A stretch of DNA of 64,000 nt. It comes from Agrobacterium vitis (GTDB taxonomy: Bacteria; Pseudomonadota; Alphaproteobacteria; Rhizobiales; Rhizobiaceae). The stretch lies in assembly GCF_013426735.1 (NCBI RefSeq), contig NZ_AP023272.1, forward strand, positions 62,001-126,000, written 5' to 3'. Position 1 is the first letter of the stretch. Every line of letters begins with the position of its first letter. Below the pieces are notes generated by a model. The model saw nothing but the letters and a program-made list of their open reading frames with translations, did no database searches and was not told where the DNA came from. This document shows, piece after piece, positions 55,430-64,000 of the stretch. The translations under genes were made by a program, and so were the position numbers.

Positions 55430-57345
55430 CAAGCAGACTTCTTAGTGTTGTCGTCCTTCACTTCTTCATAGTCGGCATCGACGATGCCGTCATCATGGTG
55501 GCCACTTGGCCCACCCTCGGCACCGCCTTCAGCCTGCTGGGACTCGTAGATCGCCTGACCAAGCTTCATGGACACTTCCATCAAGGTCTGGGTCTTGGCC
55601 TGGATGTCCTCTGCATTCGGTTCAGAGGTTTCAATCGAAGACTTCAGGGCAGCAATAGCATCCTCGATCGCCTTACGGTCGTCTGCGGAGACCTTATCGC
55701 CATAATCCTTCACCGACTTCTCGGTGGAATGGATCAAGCTTTCAGCCTGGTTCTTGGCTTCGACCACAGCGCGACGATTCTTGTCGGCTTCAGCATTGGC
55801 TTCAGCGTCCTTGACCATCTTCTCAATATCAGCATCCGACAGACCACCCGAGGCCTGAATGCGGATCTGCTGTTCCTTGCCGGTGCCCTTGTCCTTGGCG
55901 GATACCTGCACAATACCGTTGGCGTCGATATCGAAGGTCACTTCGATCTGTGGAACGCCGCGGGGTGACGGTGGCAGACCAACCAGGTCGAACTGGCCGA
56001 GCAGCTTGTTGTCCTGCGCCATTTCGCGCTCGCCCTGAGACACGCGGATGGTCACAGCCTGCTGGTTGTCGTCAGCGGTCGAGAACACCTGGCTTTTCTT
56101 GGTCGGGATCGTCGTGTTACGGTCGATCAGACGAGTGAAGACACCGCCGAGGGTTTCAATGCCGAGCGACAGCGGGGTCACGTCGAGCAGCAGAACGTCC
56201 TTAACGTCGCCCTGCAGAACGCCAGCCTGAATAGCGGCACCCATGGCAACCACTTCGTCCGGGTTCACACCCTTATGTGGTTCCTTGCCGAACAGTTGCT
56301 TCACAACTTCCTGCACCTTCGGCATGCGGCTCATGCCGCCAACCAGAACAACTTCATCAATGTCAGCGGCGGTGACGCCAGCGTCCTTGAGGGCTGCCTT
56401 GCACGGTGCAACAGTGCGCTGAACCAGATCATCGACCAGGTTTTCAAACTTGGCGCGGGTCAGCTTCATGGTCAAATGCTTTGGACCAGAAGCGTCAGCC
56501 GTGATGAACGGCAGGTTGATTTCGGTCTGCTGCGACGAGGACAGTTCGATCTTGGCCTTTTCAGCGGCTTCCTTCAGGCGCTGCAGAGCGAGCTTGTCGT
56601 TCTTCAGCTCAATGCCCTGTTCCTTCTTGAACTCAGCAGCCAGATATTCAACCAGACGCATGTCGAAGTCTTCACCACCGAGGAAGGTGTCACCGTTGGT
56701 GGACTTCACTTCAAACACGCCATCGCCGATTTCCAGAACGGAAATATCGAAGGTACCGCCGCCCAAGTCGTACACGGCAATGGTCTTGCCTTCGGTCTTG
56801 TCGAGGCCATAGGCCAAGGCAGCAGCCGTTGGCTCGTTGATAATGCGCAGCACTTCAAGACCCGCGATGCGGCCTGCATCCTTGGTGGCCTGACGCTGGG
56901 CGTCATTGAAGTAAGCGGGAACAGTGATAACAGCCTTTTCGACCTTTTCGCCGAGATAGGCTTCTGCGGTTTCCTTCATCTTCTGCAGGATCATCGCAGA
57001 GATCTGGGCAGGCGAATAGCCTTTGCCCTGAGCTTCGACCCAGGCATCACCATTGTCGCCCTTGATGATCGGGAACGGCACGAGGCCCTTGTCCTTTTCA
57101 ACGGTCGGATCTTCGTAGCGGCGGCCAATCAGGCGCTTGACAGCGAAGAGCGTGTTGGTGGGGTTTGTCACCGCCTGGCGCTTGGCCGGCTGGCCGACAA
57201 GACGTTCACCATCGTCCGAAAAAGCCACCATGGACGGCGTGGTCCGCGCGCCCTCTGAATTTTCAATGACCTTCGCATCCTTGCCGTCCATGACAGAAAC
57301 GCAGGAATTGGTCGTTCCAAGGTCGATACCGATTACTTTTGCCAT
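55429..57345 (-). CDS. dnaK: Chaperone protein DnaK (Hsp70)
   Basis: A 638-residue Hsp70. The N-terminal ATPase domain begins [17 protein letters not shown], with [45 protein letters not shown] (shown here in parts) and [13 protein letters not shown]. The linker [19 protein letters not shown] leads to the substrate-binding domain, and the flexible tail ends [10 protein letters not shown], as usual. The N-terminus was assigned from the GGAGAG ribosome binding site about 9 bp before the ATG. It heads the dnaK - lipoprotein - dnaJ operon behind a sigma-32-like promoter. Confidence 0.98.
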   Translation of the reverse strand: MAKVIGIDLGTTNSCVSVMDGKDAKVIENSEGARTTPSMVAFSDDGERLVGQPAKRQAVTNPTNTLFAVKRLIGRRYEDPTVEKDKGLVPFPIIKGDNGDAWVEAQGKGYSPAQISAMILQKMKETAEAYLGEKVEKAVITVPAYFNDAQRQATKDAGRIAGLEVLRIINEPTAAALAYGLDKTEGKTIAVYDLGGGTFDISVLEIGDGVFEVKSTNGDTFLGGEDFDMRLVEYLAAEFKKEQGIELKNDKLALQRLKEAAEKAKIELSSSQQTEINLPFITADASGPKHLTMKLTRAKFENLVDDLVQRTVAPCKAALKDAGVTAADIDEVVLVGGMSRMPKVQEVVKQLFGKEPHKGVNPDEVVAMGAAIQAGVLQGDVKDVLLLDVTPLSLGIETLGGVFTRLIDRNTTIPTKKSQVFSTADDNQQAVTIRVSQGEREMAQDNKLLGQFDLVGLPPSPRGVPQIEVTFDIDANGIVQVSAKDKGTGKEQQIRIQASGGLSDADIEKMVKDAEANAEADKNRRAVVEAKNQAESLIHSTEKSVKDYGDKVSADDRKAIEDAIAALKSSIETSEPNAEDIQAKTQTLMEVSMKLGQAIYESQQAEGGAEGGPSGHHDDGIVDADYEEVKDDNTKKSA

Positions 57346-57457
57346 TTTATTCTCTCCTTGAAGCAGGCTGTCCGAACCCCGACAGGCATTCCAGTGACAG
57401 CCCCTCGACGTGGATTGTGGTCTACGGGATTGCGCAGCGACGCTGCCTTATGCGGGC

Positions 57458-57487
57458 TATATAAGAACCGAAATTTACGACTGCAAG
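57458..57487 (-). promoter_or_regulatory. Sigma-32 (RpoH)-like promoter of dnaK
   Basis: On the minus strand CTTGCA (-35, at 57487-57482) is followed after 16 bp by CTTATATA (-10, at 57465-57458). This fits the alphaproteobacterial heat-shock consensus CTTGAA - N16-18 - CYTATNT. It lies about 113 bp before the dnaK ATG. No CIRCE element was found. The remaining part of the 57346-57666 gap shows nothing else recognisable. Confidence 0.7.
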
Positions 57488-57666
57488 GCACCAAATTCAC
57501 GCCGACCATCAAGTTTACGCATTTCCCGCAAAACAAGGTATTGCGGATGGTGCCAAGGTGAACAAGCCATACAACCGGGACCCAAATCCCATCAGATGTG
57601 GCAGGCATTGCTTGCCTGGAGCCTACGGCACGATCAAGGCGTCATAGCACATATAAAATCCAGCCA

Positions 57667-60156
57667 TTACCGTCCCATGATTATATCCAGCAGCGTGGTC
57701 TTTCCATCGCCATGGCTCTGCGCGCGGGGCTGTTGTCCTTCACCGACATCGGCTGGAGGCGCATAGTCGCCATCGACACCATAAGGATTACTGTCGGGAT
57801 CTTCACCCGGATAGCCATCCGCAGCCATGGGATCGTTGCGCCGCAAAGCACCTGGCGGGACCCGACCTTCCAGAACGGCGCCATCGCGTGGATTGACCGG
57901 CGGACGCGGCTGTAATGGGGCCTGGCCCTGCATTTGACCCGTGTTTTGGTTTGGCATCTGGCGCGCCTGAGGCGGATACGTCGGGTTGACATTATCGGGC
58001 GCATTGCCAGACAGCGGACCCGGCGTGTTGGCAGGCGCTGGTGGCGCCGGTGGATAGCTGTTTTCCTGATCGGCTGGGGTGGGCGTGGATGGCGTGCCGG
58101 ACAGGACCTGCTGGATCATTGTCGTCAGCGACGGACTTTCCTCGGTTTGTGGCGTCGGATCGCCAAACAACGGCACCGGTGTCAGACCTTTATGGGCAAC
58201 CGTCATAAAATCCTTCCAGGTCTTGGCAGGAAGACCGCCGCCGGTCACCTTCTTCATCGGCGCCCCGTCGTCATTGCCGAACCAAACACCGGTGGTGAGA
58301 TTGCTGGTAAAACCGACAAACAGCGCATCGCGGAAGGACTGTGTCGTTCCGGTCTTGCCAGCTGCCTGCCAGTTCTTGAGCTTGGCCGCCTTGCCGGTGC
58401 CCTCGGTCATCACAGATTCCATCATTCGGGTCATCTGCCCGACAACCTGCTGATTGAGCACCCGCGGCGGCTCACCGTAATCGGCCGTATAAAGCACCTT
58501 GCCATTGGCATCGGCAATCTGACTGATCACATGCGGGGTTGCCTTATAGCCGCCATTCATGAAGGGCGCATAGGCTGCCGTCAGCTCCAGCAGTGATACT
58601 TCCGAGGTGCCGAGCGCAATCGACGCATTGCTTTGCAGATCCGATTCGACACCGAGCCGGTGGGCAAGTTTGATCACTTGATCCGGGCCAACCTCCATTA
58701 CCAACTGGGCGGCCACAGTGTTGAGCGAATGAGCGAGCGCGTAGGAAAGCGTCACCGGTCCATTGTATTTCTGCTCGTAGTTTTCAGGGGTCCAGTTGCC
58801 GATCTTCACCGGACCGTCATTGCGGACAGTGCTGGGCGTATCGCCGATTTCCATGGCGGCGGCATAAACGAAAGGCTTGAAAGCCGAACCCGGCTGCCGT
58901 TTGGCGGTTACGGCTCGATTGAACTGACTGGTCGCATAATCCCGACCGCCGACCAAAGCACGCACCGCGCCATTGCCATCAATGGCGACAAGAGCCGCTT
59001 GCGAGGCATTGGATTTCTTGCCGTCCTTGTCCAGCGTGGCGGCAATTGCGGCCTGCGCCGCATCCTCCAGCGTCGGATCGATGGTCGTGGTGACGACAAT
59101 GTCCTGTTTGACCTCGCCGATCAGCCCTTTCAACTGGCCCGCCACCATGTCGGCCACATATTGGCCTGCACCATCGGCCTGCCGCTTGGCGTGGTCCGGG
59201 GACTGTTTCATGGCGCGGTCGAAGTCGCTGTCCGTGATGTAGCCCTGTTCGCGCATGGCGCCCAGCACGACCTTGGCCCGATCCTGGGCTGGCTTTGGAT
59301 CGTTGACCGGCGACAGCCGCGACGGCGCCTGAACCAACCCGGCCAAAAGCGCCGCTTCGCCCAGATTGACGTCACGCGCAGAGGTATTGAAATAGCGCCG
59401 CGATGCCGCTTCGACGCCATAGGCATTGTCGCCAAAATAGACCCGGTTCAGATACATGGCCAGGATCTGATCCTTGGTATATTTCTGCTCAAGCCACAGC
59501 GATAGCAGCACCTCCTGCACTTTGCGCTCAAACGTCTTCTTGGGCGACAGAAACAGGTTTCGGGCCAATTGCTGCGTGATGGTCGATCCGCCCTGAGCCT
59601 TATGGCCCAGCAGAATATTGGTGACGAAGGCGCGGCCAACCCCGATGAAATCGACACCGAAATGGTGGTAAAACCGTTTATCCTCAATCGCCACGATCGC
59701 TTCCGGCAGATAGGGCGACATTTCATCGATGGACAAGGCTTCGCCACCGGTGACACCGCGATTGGCGATCAATGCGCCATCGACAGAGACAATCTTGATA
59801 TTCGGCGCGCGGGCCGGCACGGTCCAGGAACTGGCGCTCGGCATCTGGGCGGCAAAATAGATGACCAGGCCAACGACGCCGATCGTTCCCCATATACCCA
59901 GCACCACGCACCAGTAGAACAGCCTGCGGATACCCCCAAAAAGGCCACCGGACTGGACTTTCTCACGTTTCGGGCGCGGATCGGCAACCTCTCTCGACCG
60001 TTTGGAACTGGTGGCCGGCATTTTTTTCCCACCCGAGGCCGAGCGTCCGCCGAGCACGCGATCATTGCTGTCGAGCCTGATCTCGTCACCATCCTCATTC
60101 TCAGCGTCGCCAAGCCTGGGCTCAATGCGGTTTCGTGACTTTTTCATGCCTGCCAT
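57667..60156 (-). CDS. PBP1a-family bifunctional penicillin-binding protein
   Basis: An 829-residue class A PBP that polymerises and cross-links peptidoglycan. The cytoplasmic tail (1-78) is charged, the membrane helix is at about 79-103, the GT51 glycosyltransferase has its catalytic E158 in AIEDKRFYHHFGVD and QGGSTITQQLARN. The transpeptidase has S-x-x-K as SAFK (S424, K427), S-x-N as SLN, and KTGTT at K601. The C-terminal 130 residues are proline-rich and low in complexity. An alternative ATG at 60147 exists. Several class A PBPs occur in rhizobia, so the exact ortholog is not fixed. Confidence 0.92.
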   Translation of the reverse strand: MAGMKKSRNRIEPRLGDAENEDGDEIRLDSNDRVLGGRSASGGKKMPATSSKRSREVADPRPKREKVQSGGLFGGIRRLFYWCVVLGIWGTIGVVGLVIYFAAQMPSASSWTVPARAPNIKIVSVDGALIANRGVTGGEALSIDEMSPYLPEAIVAIEDKRFYHHFGVDFIGVGRAFVTNILLGHKAQGGSTITQQLARNLFLSPKKTFERKVQEVLLSLWLEQKYTKDQILAMYLNRVYFGDNAYGVEAASRRYFNTSARDVNLGEAALLAGLVQAPSRLSPVNDPKPAQDRAKVVLGAMREQGYITDSDFDRAMKQSPDHAKRQADGAGQYVADMVAGQLKGLIGEVKQDIVVTTTIDPTLEDAAQAAIAATLDKDGKKSNASQAALVAIDGNGAVRALVGGRDYATSQFNRAVTAKRQPGSAFKPFVYAAAMEIGDTPSTVRNDGPVKIGNWTPENYEQKYNGPVTLSYALAHSLNTVAAQLVMEVGPDQVIKLAHRLGVESDLQSNASIALGTSEVSLLELTAAYAPFMNGGYKATPHVISQIADANGKVLYTADYGEPPRVLNQQVVGQMTRMMESVMTEGTGKAAKLKNWQAAGKTGTTQSFRDALFVGFTSNLTTGVWFGNDDGAPMKKVTGGGLPAKTWKDFMTVAHKGLTPVPLFGDPTPQTEESPSLTTMIQQVLSGTPSTPTPADQENSYPPAPPAPANTPGPLSGNAPDNVNPTYPPQARQMPNQNTGQMQGQAPLQPRPPVNPRDGAVLEGRVPPGALRRNDPMAADGYPGEDPDSNPYGVDGDYAPPADVGEGQQPRAQSHGDGKTTLLDIIMGR

Positions 60157-60370
60157 GGCGCGAGGGCCGTTCTCCAGAAGGGTGCCAGAAAGGTAATCAT
60201 AGGGGCTGCTTCAATCCCCTGCTTATAATGTCTTGGGCATGGATGGAAGACGGATGGGACGAGCAATGCATGTCCGTTGATTCCATCCCATTGCGTTCTT
60301 TTCGAGAACCGAATGGAACCAAAGCGGCATGGAACCGTTATTTTCCCGAAAACACAACAGGGAGTTACCC

Positions 60371-60694
60371 ATGGCTGATACGACGCGTATGCAAGCTGAA
60401 ATGCGTGAGCTTCAGGCTCAGATCGCGCAATTGAAGGACAAGTTGGCTGAGCAGGGTCATTCTGTGGCCGATCAGGTTCGCGGCACCACATCTCATGCGC
60501 TGAGCAACGCTGCCCGCAGCGCGCAGGACGTGGCACGCTATGCCAAGGATGAGGCAACATCGGTTGCTGGTATCGTGCGCGAGCATCCGACTGCAACATC
60601 GACCGCTCTGCTCGGCATTGCTCTGGTGGGTGCGTTCATTGGTTATCTGGTGGCAAGCCAGTCCACGCCAGAACCCCGCCGTCGTTGGTACTAA
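60371..60694 (+). CDS. DUF883 (ElaB/YqjD-like) inner-membrane protein
   Basis: A 107-residue protein with an N-terminal coiled-coil stretch (MQAEMRELQAQIAQLKDKLAE), a helical middle, and a C-terminal membrane helix ALLGIALVGAFIGYLVA followed by arginines. This is the layout of YqjD/ElaB tail-anchored proteins that bind ribosomes in stationary phase in E. coli; the same role here is inference. The ATG at 60371 follows a GGGAG ribosome binding site by 6 bp. A strong terminator follows 66 bp after the stop. Confidence 0.85.
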   Translation: MADTTRMQAEMRELQAQIAQLKDKLAEQGHSVADQVRGTTSHALSNAARSAQDVARYAKDEATSVAGIVREHPTATSTALLGIALVGAFIGYLVASQSTPEPRRRWY

Positions 60695-60759
60695 GGCACT
60701 GATCTGAAACTGCTATGCAGTTTCGGAAAATAGACATTCGTCGTTTTATGGCGAGGAGG

Positions 60760-60789
60760 AAAGGCGGCGCAGGTTGCGCCGCCTTTTTT
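60760..60789 (+). terminator. Intrinsic terminator after the DUF883 gene
   Basis: AAAGGCGGCGCA and TGCGCCGCCTTT make a perfect 12-bp stem with a GGT loop, followed by more T (six in all). It ends the DUF883 transcript and, read on the other strand, could also end the convergent YbaK gene. Confidence 0.93.
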
Positions 60790-60822
60790 GTATTCGATCA
60801 CTGATATCAATGACCCTTTATC

Positions 60823-61281
60823 TTATTGGCAGACATCGACCCATTCCGCCCCGGTCAGATTGACTATGCGTTGCGGCGCAATCTTGACGGCGGAATTGGT
60901 GGCTCCGGCGGCAGGGACAACAATGTCGAAACGCTGCAACGACATATCGCAAAACACAGGAAGCGGGGTGGCCAGCCCGAAAGGACAAACGCCACCCACT
61001 GGATGGCCGGTCAGCGCCACGACCTCTTCCGCTCCCAGCATACGGGGCTTGCCCCCGAACCGCTCCTTGAATTTCTTGTTGTCCAGTCTTCGCTCGCCTG
61101 CAGCAACCACCAGCATGGTGACGTCCCCAACCCGCAAACAAAGGGTCTTGGCAATTTGGTCCGGCTCAACGCCATGCGCCAAGGCGGCCAAAGGCACGGT
61201 GGCCGAGCTTTGCTCGGTTTCAATCACGGTGATATCCGGCGCGTGGGCCGAAAAGAAATCTTGAACGGATGTAAGGCTCAT
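60823..61281 (-). CDS. YbaK/EbsC-type aminoacyl-tRNA deacylase
   Basis: A 152-residue single-domain protein of the YbaK/ProX family that hydrolyses mischarged tRNAs, such as Cys- or Ala-tRNA(Pro). Landmarks are AKTLCLRVGDVTMLVVAAGERRLDNKK, with the family lysine in AAGERRLDNKKF, GHPVGGVCPFGL and NLTGAEWVDVC. The start ATG at 61281 is preferred over one 7 codons upstream. No neighbouring tRNA synthetase gene. Target tRNA not predictable from sequence. Confidence 0.88.
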   Translation of the reverse strand: MSLTSVQDFFSAHAPDITVIETEQSSATVPLAALAHGVEPDQIAKTLCLRVGDVTMLVVAAGERRLDNKKFKERFGGKPRMLGAEEVVALTGHPVGGVCPFGLATPLPVFCDMSLQRFDIVVPAAGATNSAVKIAPQRIVNLTGAEWVDVCQ

Positions 61282-61319
61282 GGTCTTTTCATAAAAGGAC
61301 AAGCGCCGACCTGCAAGAG

Positions 61320-61378
61320 CTTGCAGACATCGGATGATCTTCCAGACATCGGGATGATCTTGCAGACATCGCGATGAT
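61320..61378. repeat. Three tandem copies of a 19-20 bp unit
   Basis: Units of 19, 20 and 20 bp share the pattern CTTSCAGACATCG-(n)-GATGAT, with one or two changes each. They lie just upstream of the YbaK-type gene start, so they may affect its promoter. Confidence 0.85.
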
Positions 61379-61499
61379 CAAGAAAACAACTGGCAAGAAA
61401 ATCAACTGGAGCCCTTGAAAAGCCGCAATGAGATACCATTTATGATGAAGACGTGAAGGACGGGGCATTGCTGCCGAGGTCGCTGACGATGCTTAACAC

Positions 61500-61657
61500 A
61501 AGTTTAGGCATTTGGCGCGATACTCAATCAAAGGCAGCAAACAGGGTGAGAACCCGGTCCTCCTTCAGGTTGAAGCCTCGCGCTTCGTTGACCACGGATG
61601 TACTGGCAACGATAAGAGCGAGTTTTGGAAAGGTCGGGTTTACTCCCCGGCCTTTTT
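61500..61657 (+). ncRNA. Candidate small RNA with intrinsic terminator
   Basis: A 158-bp plus-strand stretch with no reading frame of note contains a series of stems: GGGT-GAGA-ACCC (61544-61555), CTTCA-GGT-TGAAG (61563-61575), a longer stem CTCGC..CTT..CGTTG with CAACG..AAG..GCGAG (61577-61622), and a terminator GGTCGGG/CCCGGCC (61632-61652) with five T. The unpaired TCCTCC near 61559-61564 could pair with a Shine-Dalgarno site. It lies between two minus-strand genes, so it is not a leader of either. The 5' end is a guess. I cannot match it to a named family. Confidence 0.5.
61632..61657 (+). terminator. Intrinsic terminator of the candidate sRNA
   Basis: GGTCGGG pairs with CCCGGCC (one G-T pair) around a 7-base loop, followed by TTTTT, GC and five more T. 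It ends no known plus-strand gene, which is the main reason to posit an RNA upstream. Confidence 0.8.
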
Positions 61658-61754
61658 GCTTTTTAGGCCCCTTATCCTTCCCCCGCTACGATACGCAGTC
61701 CAAATGAAAACGCCCGGAATTCGTCCGGGCGTCGTCGCAATTGCGTGTTTGGTA

Positions 61755-63143
61755 TCAATGCGCCAGCGCGTCCAGAATACGGATCCAGGAGCGGATACCC
61801 TTATGGAAGGATTCCAGCTCATATTTCTCATTGGGCGAGTGAATGCGGTCATCCACCAGGCCAAAGCCGACCAACAACGAATCCATGCCCAGCATGGTCT
61901 GGAAATCCCCGACAATCGGGATAGAGCCGCCCATGCCGATCACTTCGGCGGGCTTTGGCCATTCATCTGACAGAGCGGATTTTGCCTTGGTCAGGAAGGG
62001 CGAATCATAGGGAAGCTGGATGGCTGGCGATGCCCCATGCTCGTGAAATTCAACCGAGCAGTCGCCAGGAATGCGCGCCTTGACGAAAGCCCGGAAGTTT
62101 TCGCGGATTTTCGCCGGGTCCTGCTCACCGACCAGACGGAAAGAAACCTTCGCCGACGCTTTGGAGGCGATCACGGTTTTGAAGCCTTCGCCGGTATAGC
62201 CACCGGTAATGCCATTGACTTCGGCGGTCGGACGCGCCCAGGTCAATTCCAGGACGCTGCGACCTGTTTCGCCTGATGGGATAGACAGGCCGACATCATT
62301 GAGAAACGTGTCGGCGGTCCGGCCCAGCTTTTCCCAGGAGGCCTTGATATTAGCAGGCGTCTCCTCGACACCCTCGTAGAAACCATCAATGGTAACCCGG
62401 CCCGTCTCGTCATGCAGGTCGGCCAACACCTTGGCAAGAATGTGGATCGGATTGGCCGCAGCCCCGCCGAACAGGCCGGAATGCAGATCACGGTCCGCAG
62501 CCGTCACCGTCACTTCCTCGCCGACCAAACCGCGCAGGGCTGCCGCAATCGCCGGGGTCTCTCGGTCCCACATGCCGGTGTCGCAGACCAGGGCGAAATC
62601 GCATTTCAACTCGTCTTCATTGGCCGCAAGAAATGGCTTCAGCGAAGGTGAACCGGATTCTTCCTCGCCCTCGAACAGGATGGTGATCTTGACGGGCAGA
62701 CCGCCATGCACGGCCTTATAGGCGCGGCAGGCCTCGACAAAGGTCATCAATTGGCCCTTGTCATCGGAGGTGCCGCGTCCGGTGATCACCTTGCGGCCCG
62801 GCTCGATCTCCTTGATGGCAGGCTCGAACGGATCGTTTTCCCAAAGATTGAGCGGATCAACCGGCTGCACATCGTAATGGCCGTAAAACAGCACATGTGG
62901 CGCATCCGGGCGGTCAGCATCGTGATGGCCAACGACCATCGGGTGACCGGGCGTGTCGCGCACGGAGGCAGTAAAGCCAAGGTCTGTCAGCTCCTTCGTC
63001 AGCCACTCCGCTGCCTTGCGGCAATCGGCCTTATAGGCCGGGTCGGTGGAAATCGAGGCAATACGCACAAGGTCGAAAAGCCGATCAAGGCTTTGTGGCA
63101 GCGCCTTGTCGGCCTCGGCGAGAATGGGGGCTAGATCGGTCAT
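61755..63143 (-). CDS. M20-family metallopeptidase (dipeptidase-like)
   Basis: A 462-residue zinc aminoacylase/peptidase of the M20 family, closest in layout to cytosolic dipeptidases (M20A/M20F). Metal-site motifs are visible: VLFYGHYDVQPVDPLNLW (first H and D), GRGTSDDKGQLM (bridging D), LFEGEEESGSP (catalytic and metal E) and CDTGMW. The dimerisation lid lies in the middle. Start is ATG 63143, set by an AGGAC ribosome binding site at good spacing; an ATG two codons earlier is too close to it. Substrate unknown; likely cytoplasmic. Divergent-free, next to a MarR gene on the same strand. Confidence 0.9.
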   Translation of the reverse strand: MTDLAPILAEADKALPQSLDRLFDLVRIASISTDPAYKADCRKAAEWLTKELTDLGFTASVRDTPGHPMVVGHHDADRPDAPHVLFYGHYDVQPVDPLNLWENDPFEPAIKEIEPGRKVITGRGTSDDKGQLMTFVEACRAYKAVHGGLPVKITILFEGEEESGSPSLKPFLAANEDELKCDFALVCDTGMWDRETPAIAAALRGLVGEEVTVTAADRDLHSGLFGGAAANPIHILAKVLADLHDETGRVTIDGFYEGVEETPANIKASWEKLGRTADTFLNDVGLSIPSGETGRSVLELTWARPTAEVNGITGGYTGEGFKTVIASKASAKVSFRLVGEQDPAKIRENFRAFVKARIPGDCSVEFHEHGASPAIQLPYDSPFLTKAKSALSDEWPKPAEVIGMGGSIPIVGDFQTMLGMDSLLVGFGLVDDRIHSPNEKYELESFHKGIRSWIRILDALAH

Positions 63144-63215
63144 GGGCATGTCCTGGACTGTTCAAATCAGCCGGGACGATAGACCATGAGCCCGACAGTT
63201 TCGAGACAAACAGCG

Positions 63216-63665
63216 TCAAATATTTGGCCCATTTTCGCGACTGCGGGCATTTTCCAGGGCCTGACGAATGAATTCCAGCATCAATTCCTTCTCGAAACGC
63301 CGAAAACCATGGAAAAGAGCGTCATCCGCCTCGCAGGCTGCGGAAATGGCCTGATCCCGCAACCCCTCCCCCTTGGCGGTCAGGAACACCAGCTGGGCGC
63401 GTCGATCGTTTGGATGGGGCTTTCGCTCGATCAATCCGTCGCGCTCCATGCGAGACAGGGTATTGGCCATGGTCGCCTGTTCCACGGCCACACGCTCCAG
63501 CAATTGCTTCTGGGTCAGGCCTTGCTCTTCCCAAAGCTCCAGCAGGATTGGAAACTGACCGGCGGAAAAGCCCAGCCCCTCGGCCCGAACCTGCAAGGCA
63601 CGGGCAAATTCCTTGGCGAGCTGGCTCACGAGATAGGTTGGCGATTGCCGACGATCAAACAGCAT
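63216..63665 (-). CDS. MarR-family transcriptional regulator
   Basis: A 149-residue winged-helix regulator. The DNA-binding part is readable as GLTQKQLLERVAVEQATMANTLSRMERDGLIERKPHPNDRRAQLVFLTAKG, quoted in its pieces LTQKQLLERVAVEQATM and NDRRAQLVFLT; the D-x-R wing is intact. N- and C-terminal helices form the dimer. It lies 72 bp upstream of the peptidase gene. Target and ligand are unknown; MarR proteins commonly sense phenolics or oxidants. A strong convergent-strand terminator and an sRNA candidate lie just upstream. Confidence 0.88.
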   Translation of the reverse strand: MLFDRRQSPTYLVSQLAKEFARALQVRAEGLGFSAGQFPILLELWEEQGLTQKQLLERVAVEQATMANTLSRMERDGLIERKPHPNDRRAQLVFLTAKGEGLRDQAISAACEADDALFHGFRRFEKELMLEFIRQALENARSRENGPNI

Positions 63666-63734
63666 GGTGTCGATGATAGGCCGGTTTCAAAGCCGAGGCA
63701 ATGTGGCCATCTCTATAGCTGAAATGCCAGGCAC

Positions 63735-63890
63735 AAACAAAAAAGTCGTCACGGCTGGAGGCGGCGCCGTGACGACTTTTCGTAACAGGGGACAAAGGCC
63801 CGGAGAGGGGGGATAAGGCCTTTGTCCTGAAGTCTGAAGCGGCGGGGGACGAGCCAACTTTCAGACTGCGGTGCTAATCATGCGCCGCTG
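63735..63890 (-). ncRNA. Candidate small RNA with three hairpins and C/U-rich loops
   Basis: On the minus strand three stem-loops follow one another. First: AGTCTGAA/TTCAGACT (63867-63831), loop with CCCCC. Second: GGACAAAGGCC/GGCCTTTGTCC (63827-63790, perfect 11 bp), loop with CCCCCCTCTCC. Third: a perfect 15-bp stem (63780-63741) with loop GCCGCCTCCA, then TTTTTTG, an intrinsic terminator. A CTTGAA (-35-like, 63925-63920) and CATTTA (-10-like, 63901-63896) with 18-bp spacing lie just upstream. Loops complementary to Shine-Dalgarno sequence recall the alphaproteobacterial anti-SD sRNAs (alpha-r14 or 'cuckoo' type), from memory only. Confidence 0.6.
63741..63780 (-). terminator. Strong intrinsic terminator of the right-end sRNA
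   Basis: AAAAGTCGTCACGGC and GCCGTGACGACTTTT are perfect 15-bp arms with a 10-base loop. Only the minus-strand reading gives a T-tract (six T, then GTTTG), so it terminates leftward transcription that starts in 63790-64000. Confidence 0.92.
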
Positions 63891-64000
63891 ACTAGTAAAT
63901 GCGCGGCCAAATGTGTTTTTTCAAGGGAAGGAATGATTACAAAGCGGTAAGCTTTTCGTGATGGCACAGAAAATTCGTCACTTCACTCTGTAAACGGTTT

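Overview
The window is a chromosomal segment of an alphaproteobacterium, most likely a member of the Rhizobiaceae close to Agrobacterium/Allorhizobium. This rests on the gene set (rhizobial-type PmtA phospholipid N-methyltransferase, UgpBAEC, dnaN, recF, dnaKJ and an imelysin/di-haem/DUF1513 cluster), the high GC content, and palindromic intergenic elements of the kind scattered through rhizobial genomes. No rRNA, tRNA, phage, transposase or CRISPR array was seen. Species assignment is inference.

Layout. 1-7.5 kb: the 5' part of thiD, the trehalose pair otsB-otsA, prfC, dut, two divergent LysE-type exporters and cysK. 7.5-17 kb: a seven-copy 7-bp tandem repeat, a ComM-like AAA protein, gshB, a cupin protein, then ugpBAEC (glycerol-3-phosphate import) behind a clear three-repeat Pho box, then yraN-rsmI. 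17-25 kb: dnaN, a tight pmtA / histidine-phosphatase / pyrF operon, a secreted beta-helix protein, DUF1330, an NDUFA9-like protein, a 50-residue secreted peptide and uppP. 25-31 kb: GST, queG with an overlapping SDR gene, an RlpA-like protein and rsmB. 30-35 kb: a four-gene periplasmic/redox operon (imelysin, di-haem DUF1111 cytochrome, second imelysin, DUF1513). 35-39 kb: tspO, a thioesterase, an MTA/SAH-nucleosidase-like gene and guaA.

38.7-41 kb holds a TetR regulator, a perfect 28-bp operator-like palindrome, a broken remnant of a CrtC/AttH-like (lipocalin-like) gene, and an intact relative of it. 41-46 kb holds a divergent LysR regulator and dabB-dabA, a two-component energy-coupled inorganic-carbon (DAB) transporter with all four predicted zinc ligands. 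46-53 kb: a repeat element, a membrane GGDEF-EAL protein, adenosine kinase, a secreted SH3 protein, a D-2-hydroxyacid dehydrogenase, a GNAT protein, a MoeB-like protein without its zinc cysteines, and recF. 53-60 kb: slyX, dnaK - lipoprotein - dnaJ behind a sigma-32-like promoter, and a PBP1a-type enzyme. 60-64 kb: a DUF883 protein, a YbaK deacylase, a candidate sRNA, an M20 peptidase, a MarR regulator and a second candidate sRNA.

Most of the window is ordinary housekeeping core. The parts most worth a second look are the DAB carbon transporter with its LysR palindrome, the two unannotated sRNA candidates (the one at the right end shows three hairpins with C/U-rich, anti-Shine-Dalgarno-like loops and a terminator), the TetR operator in front of a decayed copy of the neighbouring gene, the imelysin/di-haem operon in which the second imelysin lacks the motif histidine, and the Pho-controlled ugp operon set between gshB and yraN-rsmI.
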